From: Salinivibrio kushneri
GTDB lineage: Bacteria; Pseudomonadota; Gammaproteobacteria; Enterobacterales; Vibrionaceae
Length of the DNA: 64,000 nt
Direction of reading: 5' to 3'
Assembly: GCF_027286325.1 (NCBI RefSeq)
Contig: NZ_CP114589.1
Coordinates: 186,001-250,000 of the forward strand
The notes under the pieces: generated by a model
What the model saw: only the letters and a program-made list of their open reading frames with translations
Database searches by the model: none
What the model was told of the DNA's origin: nothing
Made by a program: the position numbers and the translations under genes
In this document: positions 55,914 through 64,000 of the stretch, piece after piece
Layout: the number at the start of each line of letters is the position of its first letter
Position numbering within the stretch: the stretch's first letter is position 1

Positions 55914-55932
55914 AATGATATCCATTATCATT
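55914..55932. promoter_or_regulatory. Fur box upstream of the TonB-dependent receptor gene
   Basis: AATGATATCCATTATCATT is close to the 19-base Fur consensus (GATAATGATTATCATTATC type) and lies 88 bases before the receptor ATG. The flanking AATAATCATAATGATAT adds overlapping half sites. Iron repression is likely. Confidence 0.7.
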
Positions 55933-56020
55933 TGATATTGGAAAAAAGGTAGTAACGAAGATGTACTGCAGGGACGCAGCCTCACCATGCCCTGCAGGGT
56001 TGTGACGTATAAGGATAATT

Positions 56021-58204
56021 ATGAACACCATAAAAGCAGTCAGCTTTTCGCTCTCGCCGCTGGCGTTAGTGATCAGTGCCCATCTCGCCCATGCCGCCCC
56101 TTCTACGGCCAATACTGAAACCATCATTGTCACCGGCAGTAAAATTCAAACCACGATCGCCGATTCAGCCAGCACCAACTGGGTGATCAGCAATGAAGAA
56201 TTAACCCGTGAAATTCAAGGCGGTGAGTCATTAAAAGGCGCGCTCGGAAAGCTGATCCCAAGCTTTGACTTTGGTAGTACTAACGCACGTACCAATGCCT
56301 CACAGAATTTACGTGGCCGCAGCGCACAAATCATGATTGATGGCGTGGCATTGAATGCTGCTCGCACCATCAGCCGCCAACTGGATAGTATCGACCCCTT
56401 TAATGTTGCTCGTGTTGAGGTACTGTCAGGCGCGACCTCCATTTATGGTGCAGGGGCAACCGGCGGTATTATCAATATCATCACCAAACGCGGTGAAGCA
56501 GGCGATGCACAACTCAAGGCGCACACTGGCTTTACCACCGGATTTAACAACAGCGACGACCTCATCAAAAAAGCCGCGGTCGCGGTATCTGGCGGTAGTG
56601 AAAGGTTGCAAGGACGCTTATCCGTAGCCTATGAAGGCAAAGGCGCGGCCTACGACGGCAATGGCGACCCCATCCTGCCCGATGTCACCCAAACCGATAC
56701 CCAATTCAATGACCGCATTGATGTGATGGGTAGCTTAGATTACCGCCCTGATGACGAACAGCACCTTTCCCTGACTGCACAATACTATGACAGTCAGCAA
56801 GATACGGATTATGGGATTGATTATGGGCCTATATTTGCAGGTCTTAAAGATGACTCATTGATTAAACGCTCCGATGGACTGGAATTGGATGAACAACCTT
56901 TCACTGAGCGTATGATGCTAAACGCTCAGTTTAGTCATGCTAACGTCTTTAACCATTCCTTACTGGCCCAAGCTTATTATCGCAAAGAAACCTTTGGGTT
57001 CTTCCCATTTCCTATTCGTGATCTGGGCATGAAATATCTTGGTGCATCAGAGCAAAGCAACCAAGTCCTCGGCGCGAAAGTCTTGTTGGAGAAAGAATTC
57101 GATAATCTGACACTCAACTACGGAACAGACTTTAGCCAAGAGAAATTCGATGCATTCCAGCGTATCTACGATCAAGGAACGAGTCTGACCAGCAATGGAC
57201 TAGAATTTAAGCACCTAGGGGATGTAGGTCGTTATCCTGATTTTACGACCAATAATGCAGGCGTATTTGCCCAAGCAGATTGGGCTGTTAACGATAAGCT
57301 GAATGCTTTTGCCGGATTGCGCTACCAGTACACAAAATATAAAGGCGATGACTTTATCGGCTTTGCGGAGCAAGCGAGAATACTCGTTGGAAAACTAAAC
57401 AGCGCGGATACCATCCCTGGTGGTACGACGGATAAAGATATTTGGCTCGCGAATGCGGGACTCAAGTATGACCTGACCGACAACCAACAAGTTTGGGCCA
57501 ACTTTAGTCAAGGCTTTAATATGCCGGACCCGGGCAAATTCTACGGTAAAGGCCAATATTCAGGCGGCAACCTCACCAATAGCGTGAATGTTCAAAACAC
57601 GGAACTGGATGGCGTAAAAACCAATTCCTTTGAGCTAGGCTGGCGCACTCAGCAACAAGACTACAACGCGCAAGTCGCCGCTTACTACTCTATGTCGGAT
57701 AAGTCTTACAAATACAACAGCAACTTGGATGTTACGTTAGATAGTGACAAACAGCGTATTTATGGCCTCGAAGGACAAATCAAATACTACCTCACTGACA
57801 CTTGGTATAGCCGTGCACAGGGCCACTTAGTGCAAAGCGAAATCAAAAATAATGGGCAATGGGATGAGCTAAGCATCTACAATGCGAGCCCTTCTACTGC
57901 AATGGCGGCTGTTGGCTATGATAATTTCGATTGGGGTACAGAGCTCAACCTGCAACACGTTGGCGATCTGTCTGATCAAGACAATGATCGCATCGAAGGT
58001 TACGAGCTAGTTGGGCTAAACGGTTACTACACCTTGCCGGTCGGCCAACTTAACTTCGGCATCCAAAACCTGTTCGATAAAGACTATCAGACTATTTGGA
58101 GCCAAAAAGCGCAAAAAGTCTATAGTGCCTACGGACTTGGCAACCTCTTCAACTACGCCGGTGTGGGCCGTACCTTTAGCTTGAGCTACAGCGCCACGTT
58201 TTAA
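56021..58204 (+). CDS. TonB-dependent outer-membrane siderophore receptor
   Basis: This 727-residue protein has a signal peptide (about 1-25, AHLAHA) and a TonB box-like ETIIVTGS at about 33-40. The plug domain (about 45-155) has LRGRSAQIMIDGVALN and VEVLSGATSIYGAGATGGIINIITKRG. A 22-stranded barrel follows, ending with the outer-membrane sorting phenylalanine (SLSYSATF). It should import a ferric siderophore, and a Fur box upstream fits this. No siderophore synthesis or ABC transporter gene is linked, so the siderophore may be foreign. AAGGATAAT precedes the ATG. Confidence 0.93.
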   Translation: MNTIKAVSFSLSPLALVISAHLAHAAPSTANTETIIVTGSKIQTTIADSASTNWVISNEELTREIQGGESLKGALGKLIPSFDFGSTNARTNASQNLRGRSAQIMIDGVALNAARTISRQLDSIDPFNVARVEVLSGATSIYGAGATGGIINIITKRGEAGDAQLKAHTGFTTGFNNSDDLIKKAAVAVSGGSERLQGRLSVAYEGKGAAYDGNGDPILPDVTQTDTQFNDRIDVMGSLDYRPDDEQHLSLTAQYYDSQQDTDYGIDYGPIFAGLKDDSLIKRSDGLELDEQPFTERMMLNAQFSHANVFNHSLLAQAYYRKETFGFFPFPIRDLGMKYLGASEQSNQVLGAKVLLEKEFDNLTLNYGTDFSQEKFDAFQRIYDQGTSLTSNGLEFKHLGDVGRYPDFTTNNAGVFAQADWAVNDKLNAFAGLRYQYTKYKGDDFIGFAEQARILVGKLNSADTIPGGTTDKDIWLANAGLKYDLTDNQQVWANFSQGFNMPDPGKFYGKGQYSGGNLTNSVNVQNTELDGVKTNSFELGWRTQQQDYNAQVAAYYSMSDKSYKYNSNLDVTLDSDKQRIYGLEGQIKYYLTDTWYSRAQGHLVQSEIKNNGQWDELSIYNASPSTAMAAVGYDNFDWGTELNLQHVGDLSDQDNDRIEGYELVGLNGYYTLPVGQLNFGIQNLFDKDYQTIWSQKAQKVYSAYGLGNLFNYAGVGRTFSLSYSATF

Positions 58205-58216
58205 TTGTATTACTTC

Positions 58217-58238
58217 GCGCCCAGCCCTCGCTGGGCGC
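58217..58238. terminator. Hairpin after the TonB-dependent receptor gene
   Basis: GCGCCCAGC-CCTC-GCTGGGCGC is a strong nine-base stem 12 bases after the stop, without a T-run. Confidence 0.55.
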
Positions 58239-58479
58239 CTGGACGTTGCAGCTTCCCGGTTTTCCAATCAATACCCTCACCCGCTGACACCCAGCCGTCT
58301 GTCATTAAGGGCAAACAGCTCGCGTGGATATCGCTACCGTTTTATCCTAAATAAGAAAAGCGCGTGGTGTGATTACAATGTTATTTCATTGGCTTAATCA
58401 CGCCTCATTGCGTGGCAAGGGATGAAGTCAGTAACTACACTGTCTGGTAGTTCATCCATCACATTGCGAGAAAGAATGA

Positions 58480-59298
58480 ATGAAAGCCATTTTGCTGTCT
58501 TTTTTACTCAGCATTACCCTCGTTAGCCACGCTCACGCCAGAAACATTACCTTTGGTATCGTGCCACAACAATCTGCGATTACATTGGCTAACAACTGGG
58601 GCCCGATTTTAGAATACGTCTCTCAACAATCGGGGTACAACCTTGTCTTTCGTACTGCCAAAGACATTCCCGAATTCGAAAAACGCGTGCTCACCGGTGA
58701 ATATGATGTCGCTTACATGAATCCTTACCACTATACGGTTTTCCACCAAAAGCCAGGCTATCAAGCGTTTGCGAAGCAAAAAGATAAGCGGATTCACGGT
58801 ATTTTAGTCGTCAAAAAAGACGCATCCATTTCCTCACTTGAAGCGCTCGATGGCAAGCGCTTAGCGTTTCCTTCACCGGCCGCGTTTGCCGCCAGTGTGG
58901 TGCCTCGAGCCGCGCTCAACAATCAAGGCATAAACATTACACCGCAATATGTCTCGTCTCATGACTCCGTTTACTTAAACGTTGCGCGAGATTTCTTTAT
59001 TGCTGGTGGTGGCATTGAACGTACGTTCAACAATACCGATCCCGAGGTTAGCAAGCAGTTGCGAGTATTATGGAAAACCCCTGGCTACACACCTCATGCG
59101 TTCGCGTTTCATCCTGACCTTGACCCTCAAGTCGCCGATGCGATTAAAGCGGCCTTTCTCTCCCTCAATCACAGTGAAAAGGGCCAAACACTGCTGGGAA
59201 ATATCAGTTTTAAAGGGATAGAGCCAGCGCAGAACGAGGATTGGGACGATGTAAGAGCGTTAAACATTACGCTGTTGCAACACTTATTGAGTGACTAG
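58480..59298 (+). CDS. PhnD-like periplasmic substrate-binding protein
   Basis: This 272-residue protein has a signal peptide (about 1-20, ending AHAR) and a phosphate/phosphite/phosphonate-binding (PhnD, SBP type 2) fold: ITFGIVPQQSAITLANNWGPILEYVSQQSGYNL, YDVAYMNPYHYTVF and LDGKRLAFPSPAAFAASVVPRA. No ABC permease or ATPase is linked. The stop is three bases before a sensor kinase gene, so the protein most likely presents a ligand to that kinase. The true ligand could be a phosphonate or another anion. Confidence 0.85.
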   Translation: MKAILLSFLLSITLVSHAHARNITFGIVPQQSAITLANNWGPILEYVSQQSGYNLVFRTAKDIPEFEKRVLTGEYDVAYMNPYHYTVFHQKPGYQAFAKQKDKRIHGILVVKKDASISSLEALDGKRLAFPSPAAFAASVVPRAALNNQGINITPQYVSSHDSVYLNVARDFFIAGGGIERTFNNTDPEVSKQLRVLWKTPGYTPHAFAFHPDLDPQVADAIKAAFLSLNHSEKGQTLLGNISFKGIEPAQNEDWDDVRALNITLLQHLLSD

Positions 59299-59301
59299 CC
59301 C

Positions 59302-60936
59302 ATGTCCTTACGATTAAAGACCATCTTAGGTGTCGCCCTGATTGAGGCGATCCTGTTGGCGATTCTGCTGACATTGACCCTGAACTATTTGGAAACCACC
59401 AACTACCAAGGGCTCAACCAACGTGCCAGTTCAACAACCCAGTTATTCGCTTCCACGGTAAAAAATGCGGTGTTATCGTTCGATCTCGCCACCGTCGATT
59501 CTTTTACTCAAGAGCTACTCCATAACAGCGATATTATGTATGTCGCGGTTGTAGGCGGTAACGGAAGCGTCCTATCATCAGCTGGGGACCTTCCTGATTC
59601 TTTCAATACAAACATTCTTGAGATGAATGCACAGTCCGTCACGGATGGACTATATGATGTACGCGCGACCATTTCCGAGTCGAACATTGAGTTTGGTTCG
59701 GTCTGGATTGGCTTTGACCTAACAGGTCTATTAAGCCAGATCCAAGATGCCAAAAACTGGAGCATGCTCATTGTGCTAGGCGAGATGCTGTTAGTGGCCT
59801 TATTCTCCTATCTATTAGGGAGCTATCTCACCCAGCGCTTATCAGAGCTTAAAAACGCCGCCGATACTATCGCCAGTGGCGAGCGAAACGTGCACATTTC
59901 AACTCACGGGAAGGATGAACTGGCCAGTGTGGCTACCGCGTTTACCAATATGATTCAAGCATTGCGTGATTCCGAAAACAAAACCGAGACCTACCAAAAG
60001 CGGTTAGAGGAAGCGAATCAATCGCTGGAAACCAAGGTGGCGCGACGTACCGCTGATCTGGTGCGGTCGAATGAACAGCTACGCGAGATAAACCATCAAC
60101 TCAAGCAAACGCAGGAGAAGCTGGTCGAAAGCGAGAAAATGGCCTCGATTGGGACCATGGCGGCAGGCGTTGCTCATGAGATCAATAACCCCATCGGCGT
60201 GGTGAAAAGTAACCTTCAAATGTGTCAAGAGTATCTCGAGACTTACCAAAAGTGGACAGATATTGCCGAGCGAGTGGTTCACCAATCAGAGCCTATTGAG
60301 ACCCTCACTCGCTGGAAACAACGCCACTTCGTGGATGACATCTACGATGATTTCAGTGATAGCCTTGCCGATGCTAACGACTGTGTGCAACGTGTCATCA
60401 ATATTGTTTCCGCCTTACAGCAGTACTCCAGTTATAATCAACAAACACGCCAACACTTTCAAAGCGTTGAAATCTTTGCGGTGATTGATGAGGCGCTGAA
60501 TGCCCTGTCTCCACCCAAGAATATCAACATATCTATTGCTGCCAGTCTCTATCAACTTCCTCCGGTGATGGGCCGCCATGACGAACTGGTCATGCTGTTT
60601 AAAGAAGTGCTCAAAAATGCACTTCAAGCTTGTGAACGCGGTCATGCAAAGATGACACATCATATTGACGTAGACGGTATGGAGAATGACGATTTGTGCA
60701 CCATCACGGTGAAAGACTCAGGACCGGGGCTACCTCAAGATGACAGCCATCGAGTTTACGATCCCTTCTTCACCACCTTACCCGTTGGGCAAGGCATGGG
60801 GCTCGGGTTGACCTATGCCTATGATATTGTTCGCCATCATCAAGGGACGATACAGCTTACTTCAACCACGGAAGGCACCACAGCGACCATCGCACTCTTG
60901 CGTCAGGTCACTCGTGCAGCGGCGAATAATGCTTAA
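59302..60936 (+). CDS. Membrane sensor histidine kinase with HAMP domain
   Basis: This 544-residue kinase has membrane helices at about 8-30 and 153-173, a periplasmic region of about 120 residues, a HAMP domain (about 174-226) and a coiled coil (about 228-278). It then has a HisKA domain with H292 in AAGVAHEINNPIG and a HATPase domain with N-box EVLKNALQAC, G1 DSGPGLP and G2 GQGMGLGL. It is probably told of ligand by the PhnD-like protein encoded directly upstream. It has no receiver of its own; the convergent EAL response regulator ten bases away is the nearest partner. Confidence 0.92.
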   Translation: MSLRLKTILGVALIEAILLAILLTLTLNYLETTNYQGLNQRASSTTQLFASTVKNAVLSFDLATVDSFTQELLHNSDIMYVAVVGGNGSVLSSAGDLPDSFNTNILEMNAQSVTDGLYDVRATISESNIEFGSVWIGFDLTGLLSQIQDAKNWSMLIVLGEMLLVALFSYLLGSYLTQRLSELKNAADTIASGERNVHISTHGKDELASVATAFTNMIQALRDSENKTETYQKRLEEANQSLETKVARRTADLVRSNEQLREINHQLKQTQEKLVESEKMASIGTMAAGVAHEINNPIGVVKSNLQMCQEYLETYQKWTDIAERVVHQSEPIETLTRWKQRHFVDDIYDDFSDSLADANDCVQRVINIVSALQQYSSYNQQTRQHFQSVEIFAVIDEALNALSPPKNINISIAASLYQLPPVMGRHDELVMLFKEVLKNALQACERGHAKMTHHIDVDGMENDDLCTITVKDSGPGLPQDDSHRVYDPFFTTLPVGQGMGLGLTYAYDIVRHHQGTIQLTSTTEGTTATIALLRQVTRAAANNA

Positions 60937-60945
60937 TCGCTGTCG

Positions 60946-62571
60946 CTAAGCTTGAGAGGGCATGTTGTTGTGTTTAAAAGTCGCTAAAAACTCAAGGAGA
61001 TGATCACGGCTAAGCGGCGCACCAATGCCATAGCCCTGTACACGCGTGCATCCTTTTTCTCTCAAAAAATCAATTTGGTTTTGATTTTCGACCCACTCAG
61101 CGACCACCTCTACATTCATTAACGCCGCACTCTGGCTAATCGATGACAAGATCACTTCGTCCATTTCACTCTGGCCGATATTACGAACAAAGCGACCATC
61201 AATTTTTATCACGTCAAAAGGTAAATCACACATGGATTCAAAGCCAGCGAAGCCGGTACCAAAATCATCCAGCGCACAGGAAATACCGAGTGATTTCAAA
61301 CGATCCATTTGTTGGTGGGCATGCGTAAAGTTATGAATCCTGTCGGTTTCGACCAGTTCAACCTCCAGTTGCGGGACATCATCTGGATAGTCAGGTAAAA
61401 GGCGCTGAATCACGCCTACCACAAACCCCGTCTCCAATTGGCGAGCGGTCACATTGACACTGATTGTCTTGAGGGGGTCTGCCTGGCGTAATAAACGAAT
61501 CGCTTCCAGTGCTTGTTCAAACATCGCGGTGGTTAACACGTCTTCGAGCTTGTATTGACTTAGCAAAGGCAAAAACGCCGCAGGACTTTGATAACCACCC
61601 GATTCGAGTCGACGCCTCACCAGTGCTTCAAAGCCATCAATTTCGCCAGTTACAATATTCAATTGTGGCTGAAAGAATGCCTCGAAGTGTTTGGCTTCAA
61701 TATCGCGAATCAAAGTACGCAACGTTGCGTCGTCTTGATGCTCATCAGGACAAGGAAGCCAATAGTGCGCATCATAAAGCGGTATTTTTTTCGCTTTACG
61801 CGCCTGAATCGTCTCGAAGGATATCTCCTGCCAAGAGCGAAGCGCGCTGACCATCAATTGTGTAGGCAGTGCTTTCTCCTCACCGGCACGGTTCAAGCTC
61901 TCAATCAACGCATTTAACAAACAATGACCTGTCGATGAGTACGCCAACAACCCCACAAACTTATCTGCGATGCGATACCAGTGAAATTCCGTTATTTGAT
62001 GAAGATGTTCACTGACACGCTGTAACTGATGATTCCCCGCCATCACCGACTGGGTTTCATTGATCGTGCTGGTTCCTTGACTATCAATAACCACCACCAA
62101 CCACGGCGTTTTAACATCCACCGCCATAGCTTGAATGCGCTGATTAAGGGCGTCTTGCGAAAAGCATCTCGTCAGCGTATCGTGCGGTAAAGACGCTTGT
62201 TTATTGCTCAAGATCGTTTTAACCGTATTGCACAACACCTCACGATCCCAAGGTTTGCTAACGTATTGGCTCAGTGCTCCGGCATTGATGGCCCGGGAAA
62301 CACCCGGCAGATCCGCTTGTCCGGATAACATGATGGTGGCAATGTCAGGATAACGTTGATGAATGTTAATCAGTAATTCCGCACCGTCCATGTGCGGCAT
62401 CCGATAATCGGAAATCACGAGACCAATGTGATGTTCAGATAAAATAGCAAGCGCCTGCTGGCCCGACTCTGCGGTATGAATATGCGCCACAAAACGACGC
62501 AGTTCTCGCTTTAGCGCACGTAGGATATGCGGCTCATCGTCAACCAATAGAATTTCCGTGTACGCCATCAT
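60946..62571 (-). CDS. Response regulator with EAL phosphodiesterase domain
   Basis: This 541-residue protein has a receiver (1-125, ILLVDDEP, acceptor D55 in ISDYRMPHMDG, lysine in VSKPW), a degenerate GGDEF-like middle (RIADKFVGLL in place of the GGDEF loop), and an EAL domain (about 285-535). The EAL residues EALVRR, ELVETD, DDFGTG, VIKIDGRF, AEWVE and VQGYGIG are present, so phosphorylation-controlled hydrolysis of cyclic-di-GMP is expected. Its ATG overlaps the stop of the upstream kinase gene by four bases, making that kinase the likely cognate partner. Confidence 0.92.
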   Translation of the reverse strand: MMAYTEILLVDDEPHILRALKRELRRFVAHIHTAESGQQALAILSEHHIGLVISDYRMPHMDGAELLINIHQRYPDIATIMLSGQADLPGVSRAINAGALSQYVSKPWDREVLCNTVKTILSNKQASLPHDTLTRCFSQDALNQRIQAMAVDVKTPWLVVVIDSQGTSTINETQSVMAGNHQLQRVSEHLHQITEFHWYRIADKFVGLLAYSSTGHCLLNALIESLNRAGEEKALPTQLMVSALRSWQEISFETIQARKAKKIPLYDAHYWLPCPDEHQDDATLRTLIRDIEAKHFEAFFQPQLNIVTGEIDGFEALVRRRLESGGYQSPAAFLPLLSQYKLEDVLTTAMFEQALEAIRLLRQADPLKTISVNVTARQLETGFVVGVIQRLLPDYPDDVPQLEVELVETDRIHNFTHAHQQMDRLKSLGISCALDDFGTGFAGFESMCDLPFDVIKIDGRFVRNIGQSEMDEVILSSISQSAALMNVEVVAEWVENQNQIDFLREKGCTRVQGYGIGAPLSRDHLLEFLATFKHNNMPSQA

Positions 62572-63893
62572 GGGCTGCGCCCTCCTTTCATCACCTCATG
62601 GACTGGCGAAGAAATACGCTCAGCCTGATTTCCCGAGCAGGGCAACACAATCGTAAACGTCGTCCCTTTTCCTTGCTCACTGGTTACTGTGATTTGGCCA
62701 CCGTGAGCGACAATAATATCGCGCGAGACGGACAAGCCAAGCCCCGTCCCCTGCCCGACCGGTTTGGTGGTATAAAATGGCTCGAAAATCGTCGCCAGCG
62801 CCTCTTCTGGGATCCCTTGGCCGTTATCTTTGATTTCAATAATCAGATGCTCGTCATCGAGGGGGGCGACAGAAATCTTTATGTTTCCCTCGCCCTCAAT
62901 CGCGTGTGCGGCATTAATGAGTAGATTGAGAAAAACTTGATTCAACTGCATGGGCTGACAAAGGATATCAGGTGTCTGAGGCGCGTAGTTTCTCTCTATT
63001 TCAATCGCATACTTAATCTCGTTATGGATGATTTTCAGTGTCGAGTCGATACCACGGCGTATATCGGTGGTCGCCCACTCACCATTGTCAACGTGTGAAA
63101 ATTCTTTGAGATCTTTGACAATCGTCATCACTCGCGTGATCCCTTCTAACGACTCTTCAATCAGATCGCTGGCATCTTCGAGTAAATAACTCAATTGAAT
63201 ATCGTCTTTTAGCGCCTGCCGATCTGCCAGTAAGGCCCTATTGTCGGTGCTCTCTATCTTTTCGTCCAAGCAACGGACATAGGCGGTAAATTTATCTAGA
63301 TAGTCGTATAGCGTGCGAATGTTGGAGGAGATAAAAGCGATAGGGTTATTAATTTCATGGGCAATGCCCGCCGATATTTGCCCAATCGACGCCATTTTCT
63401 CTGACTGAAGCAGTTGACGCTGTAACTGCTTGAGTTCTGAAACGACCTCTTGATACGCCTCAGTGCTTCGTTTGAGTCGCTCAGTATCTGGGATAGAGGG
63501 AAGAGCATCTCGCGTAGGGGCCGCCAACGCTGTCGGGCGATAAAAACAAATGGCAACCTGTGTCACCTCGCCATGCGCTGACAGAATGGGAAGAAATTCG
63601 ACGTCTTGCCATAGGTATGCCGCATCAACATCCCCGGATATATCTACGATGACAGCGCCGGATGACTGCAATGGCGCTTGCGTCGAGAAAACCGTGTCGA
63701 TGTTTTGTTGTAAAAATTGATGATCAGCAGGAAAATGCGCTAACAGCGCGTCTCCAACGAGTGTGTCGTTTGCTGCGTTGAGGCTGCGAAGAAAGCAGGT
63801 ATTGGCGTCAACGATACGATAGTCGCGATCGATAAGACATACCGCGATAGAGAGTCCATTTAAAATCGCGGGTGAAATCTTGTTATCCTCCAC
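62568..63893 (-). CDS. Cytoplasmic PAS-domain sensor histidine kinase
   Basis: This 441-residue kinase has no membrane helix. A PAS domain (about 8-118, NGLSIAVCLIDRDYRIVDANTCFL) is followed by a HisKA domain with H179 in SAGIAHEINNPIAF and a HATPase domain with INAAHAI, DNGQGIP and GQGTGLGL. The start is a GTG at 63893, behind GGAAGGGGAAC. It forms a two-gene operon with the EAL response regulator. The motif SEKMASIG before its histidine recurs in the convergent kinase at 59302, so both may belong to one kinase group and feed one regulator. Confidence 0.92.
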   Translation of the reverse strand: MEDNKISPAILNGLSIAVCLIDRDYRIVDANTCFLRSLNAANDTLVGDALLAHFPADHQFLQQNIDTVFSTQAPLQSSGAVIVDISGDVDAAYLWQDVEFLPILSAHGEVTQVAICFYRPTALAAPTRDALPSIPDTERLKRSTEAYQEVVSELKQLQRQLLQSEKMASIGQISAGIAHEINNPIAFISSNIRTLYDYLDKFTAYVRCLDEKIESTDNRALLADRQALKDDIQLSYLLEDASDLIEESLEGITRVMTIVKDLKEFSHVDNGEWATTDIRRGIDSTLKIIHNEIKYAIEIERNYAPQTPDILCQPMQLNQVFLNLLINAAHAIEGEGNIKISVAPLDDEHLIIEIKDNGQGIPEEALATIFEPFYTTKPVGQGTGLGLSVSRDIIVAHGGQITVTSEQGKGTTFTIVLPCSGNQAERISSPVHEVMKGGRSP

Positions 63894-64000
63894 GTTCCCC
63901 TTCCATATTTATGTCACATGCACAGCAAACAACAGCGTCATAGATTGTTATCCGGCACATTCAAATCGTCTCCTTATACGACTGAGTAAAAAAAGCGCCG

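Overview
The window reads as a stretch of gammaproteobacterial chromosome, most likely from the Vibrionaceae (my best guess is a marine or halophilic genus such as Salinivibrio; this is inferred from protein resemblance and could be wrong at genus level). Gene density is high, GC is intermediate, Shine-Dalgarno sites are strong, and many convergent pairs share intrinsic terminators. I see no phage, IS element, integron or CRISPR array. One tRNA gene (Asn-GUU) is present.

Layout. 1-9 kb: tail of a RecQ-like helicase, a periplasmic-binding-domain diguanylate cyclase, an M20 peptidase with the YjiG/YjiH membrane pair, a serine transporter, the nucleoside hydrolase RihA and a secreted subtilisin-like protease. 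9-15 kb: an aldehyde dehydrogenase divergent from a three-gene flavo-iron-sulfur amine/imino-acid dehydrogenase operon. 15-24 kb: CheV, an alanine/glycine symporter, TrhO, a phosphatase-lipid kinase fusion, a sigma-54 activator facing a BON-domain stress operon that has a recognisable -24/-12 promoter, and RhtA. 24-29.4 kb: glycerol genes glpF, glpK and glpD with GlpR-type palindromes, plus riboflavin synthase. 29.7-34.8 kb: a zinc-ribbon rhomboid protease with an unknown membrane partner, LdhA, an AdhB-like alcohol dehydrogenase and an OmpA-like lipoprotein. 34.8-47.6 kb: an FeS-type photolyase-related protein, a secreted repeat protein, two GSTs, an oligopeptide-binding protein, tRNA-Asn, a PhoD-like hydrolase, a sugar dehydrogenase, a PilZ protein, a frameshifted betaine-binding protein and redox proteins. 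48-64 kb is rich in signalling: a PruR/DcpA-like pair, SixA, two divergent CheV genes, a Fur-regulated TonB receptor, and a PhnD-like binding protein with two histidine kinases and an EAL response regulator.

How the parts fit. Cyclic-di-GMP and chemotaxis signalling recur: one GGDEF enzyme, one GGDEF-EAL enzyme, one EAL response regulator, one PilZ effector and three CheV proteins. Metabolism is that of a facultative heterotroph that uses glycerol, amino acids, peptides and nucleosides and has fermentative NADH sinks. The observations most worth following are the PruR/DcpA-like pair, the sigma-54 activator/BON circuit with paired upstream palindromes, the phosphatase-diacylglycerol-kinase fusion, the binding protein/kinase/EAL cluster, and several structured intergenic regions.
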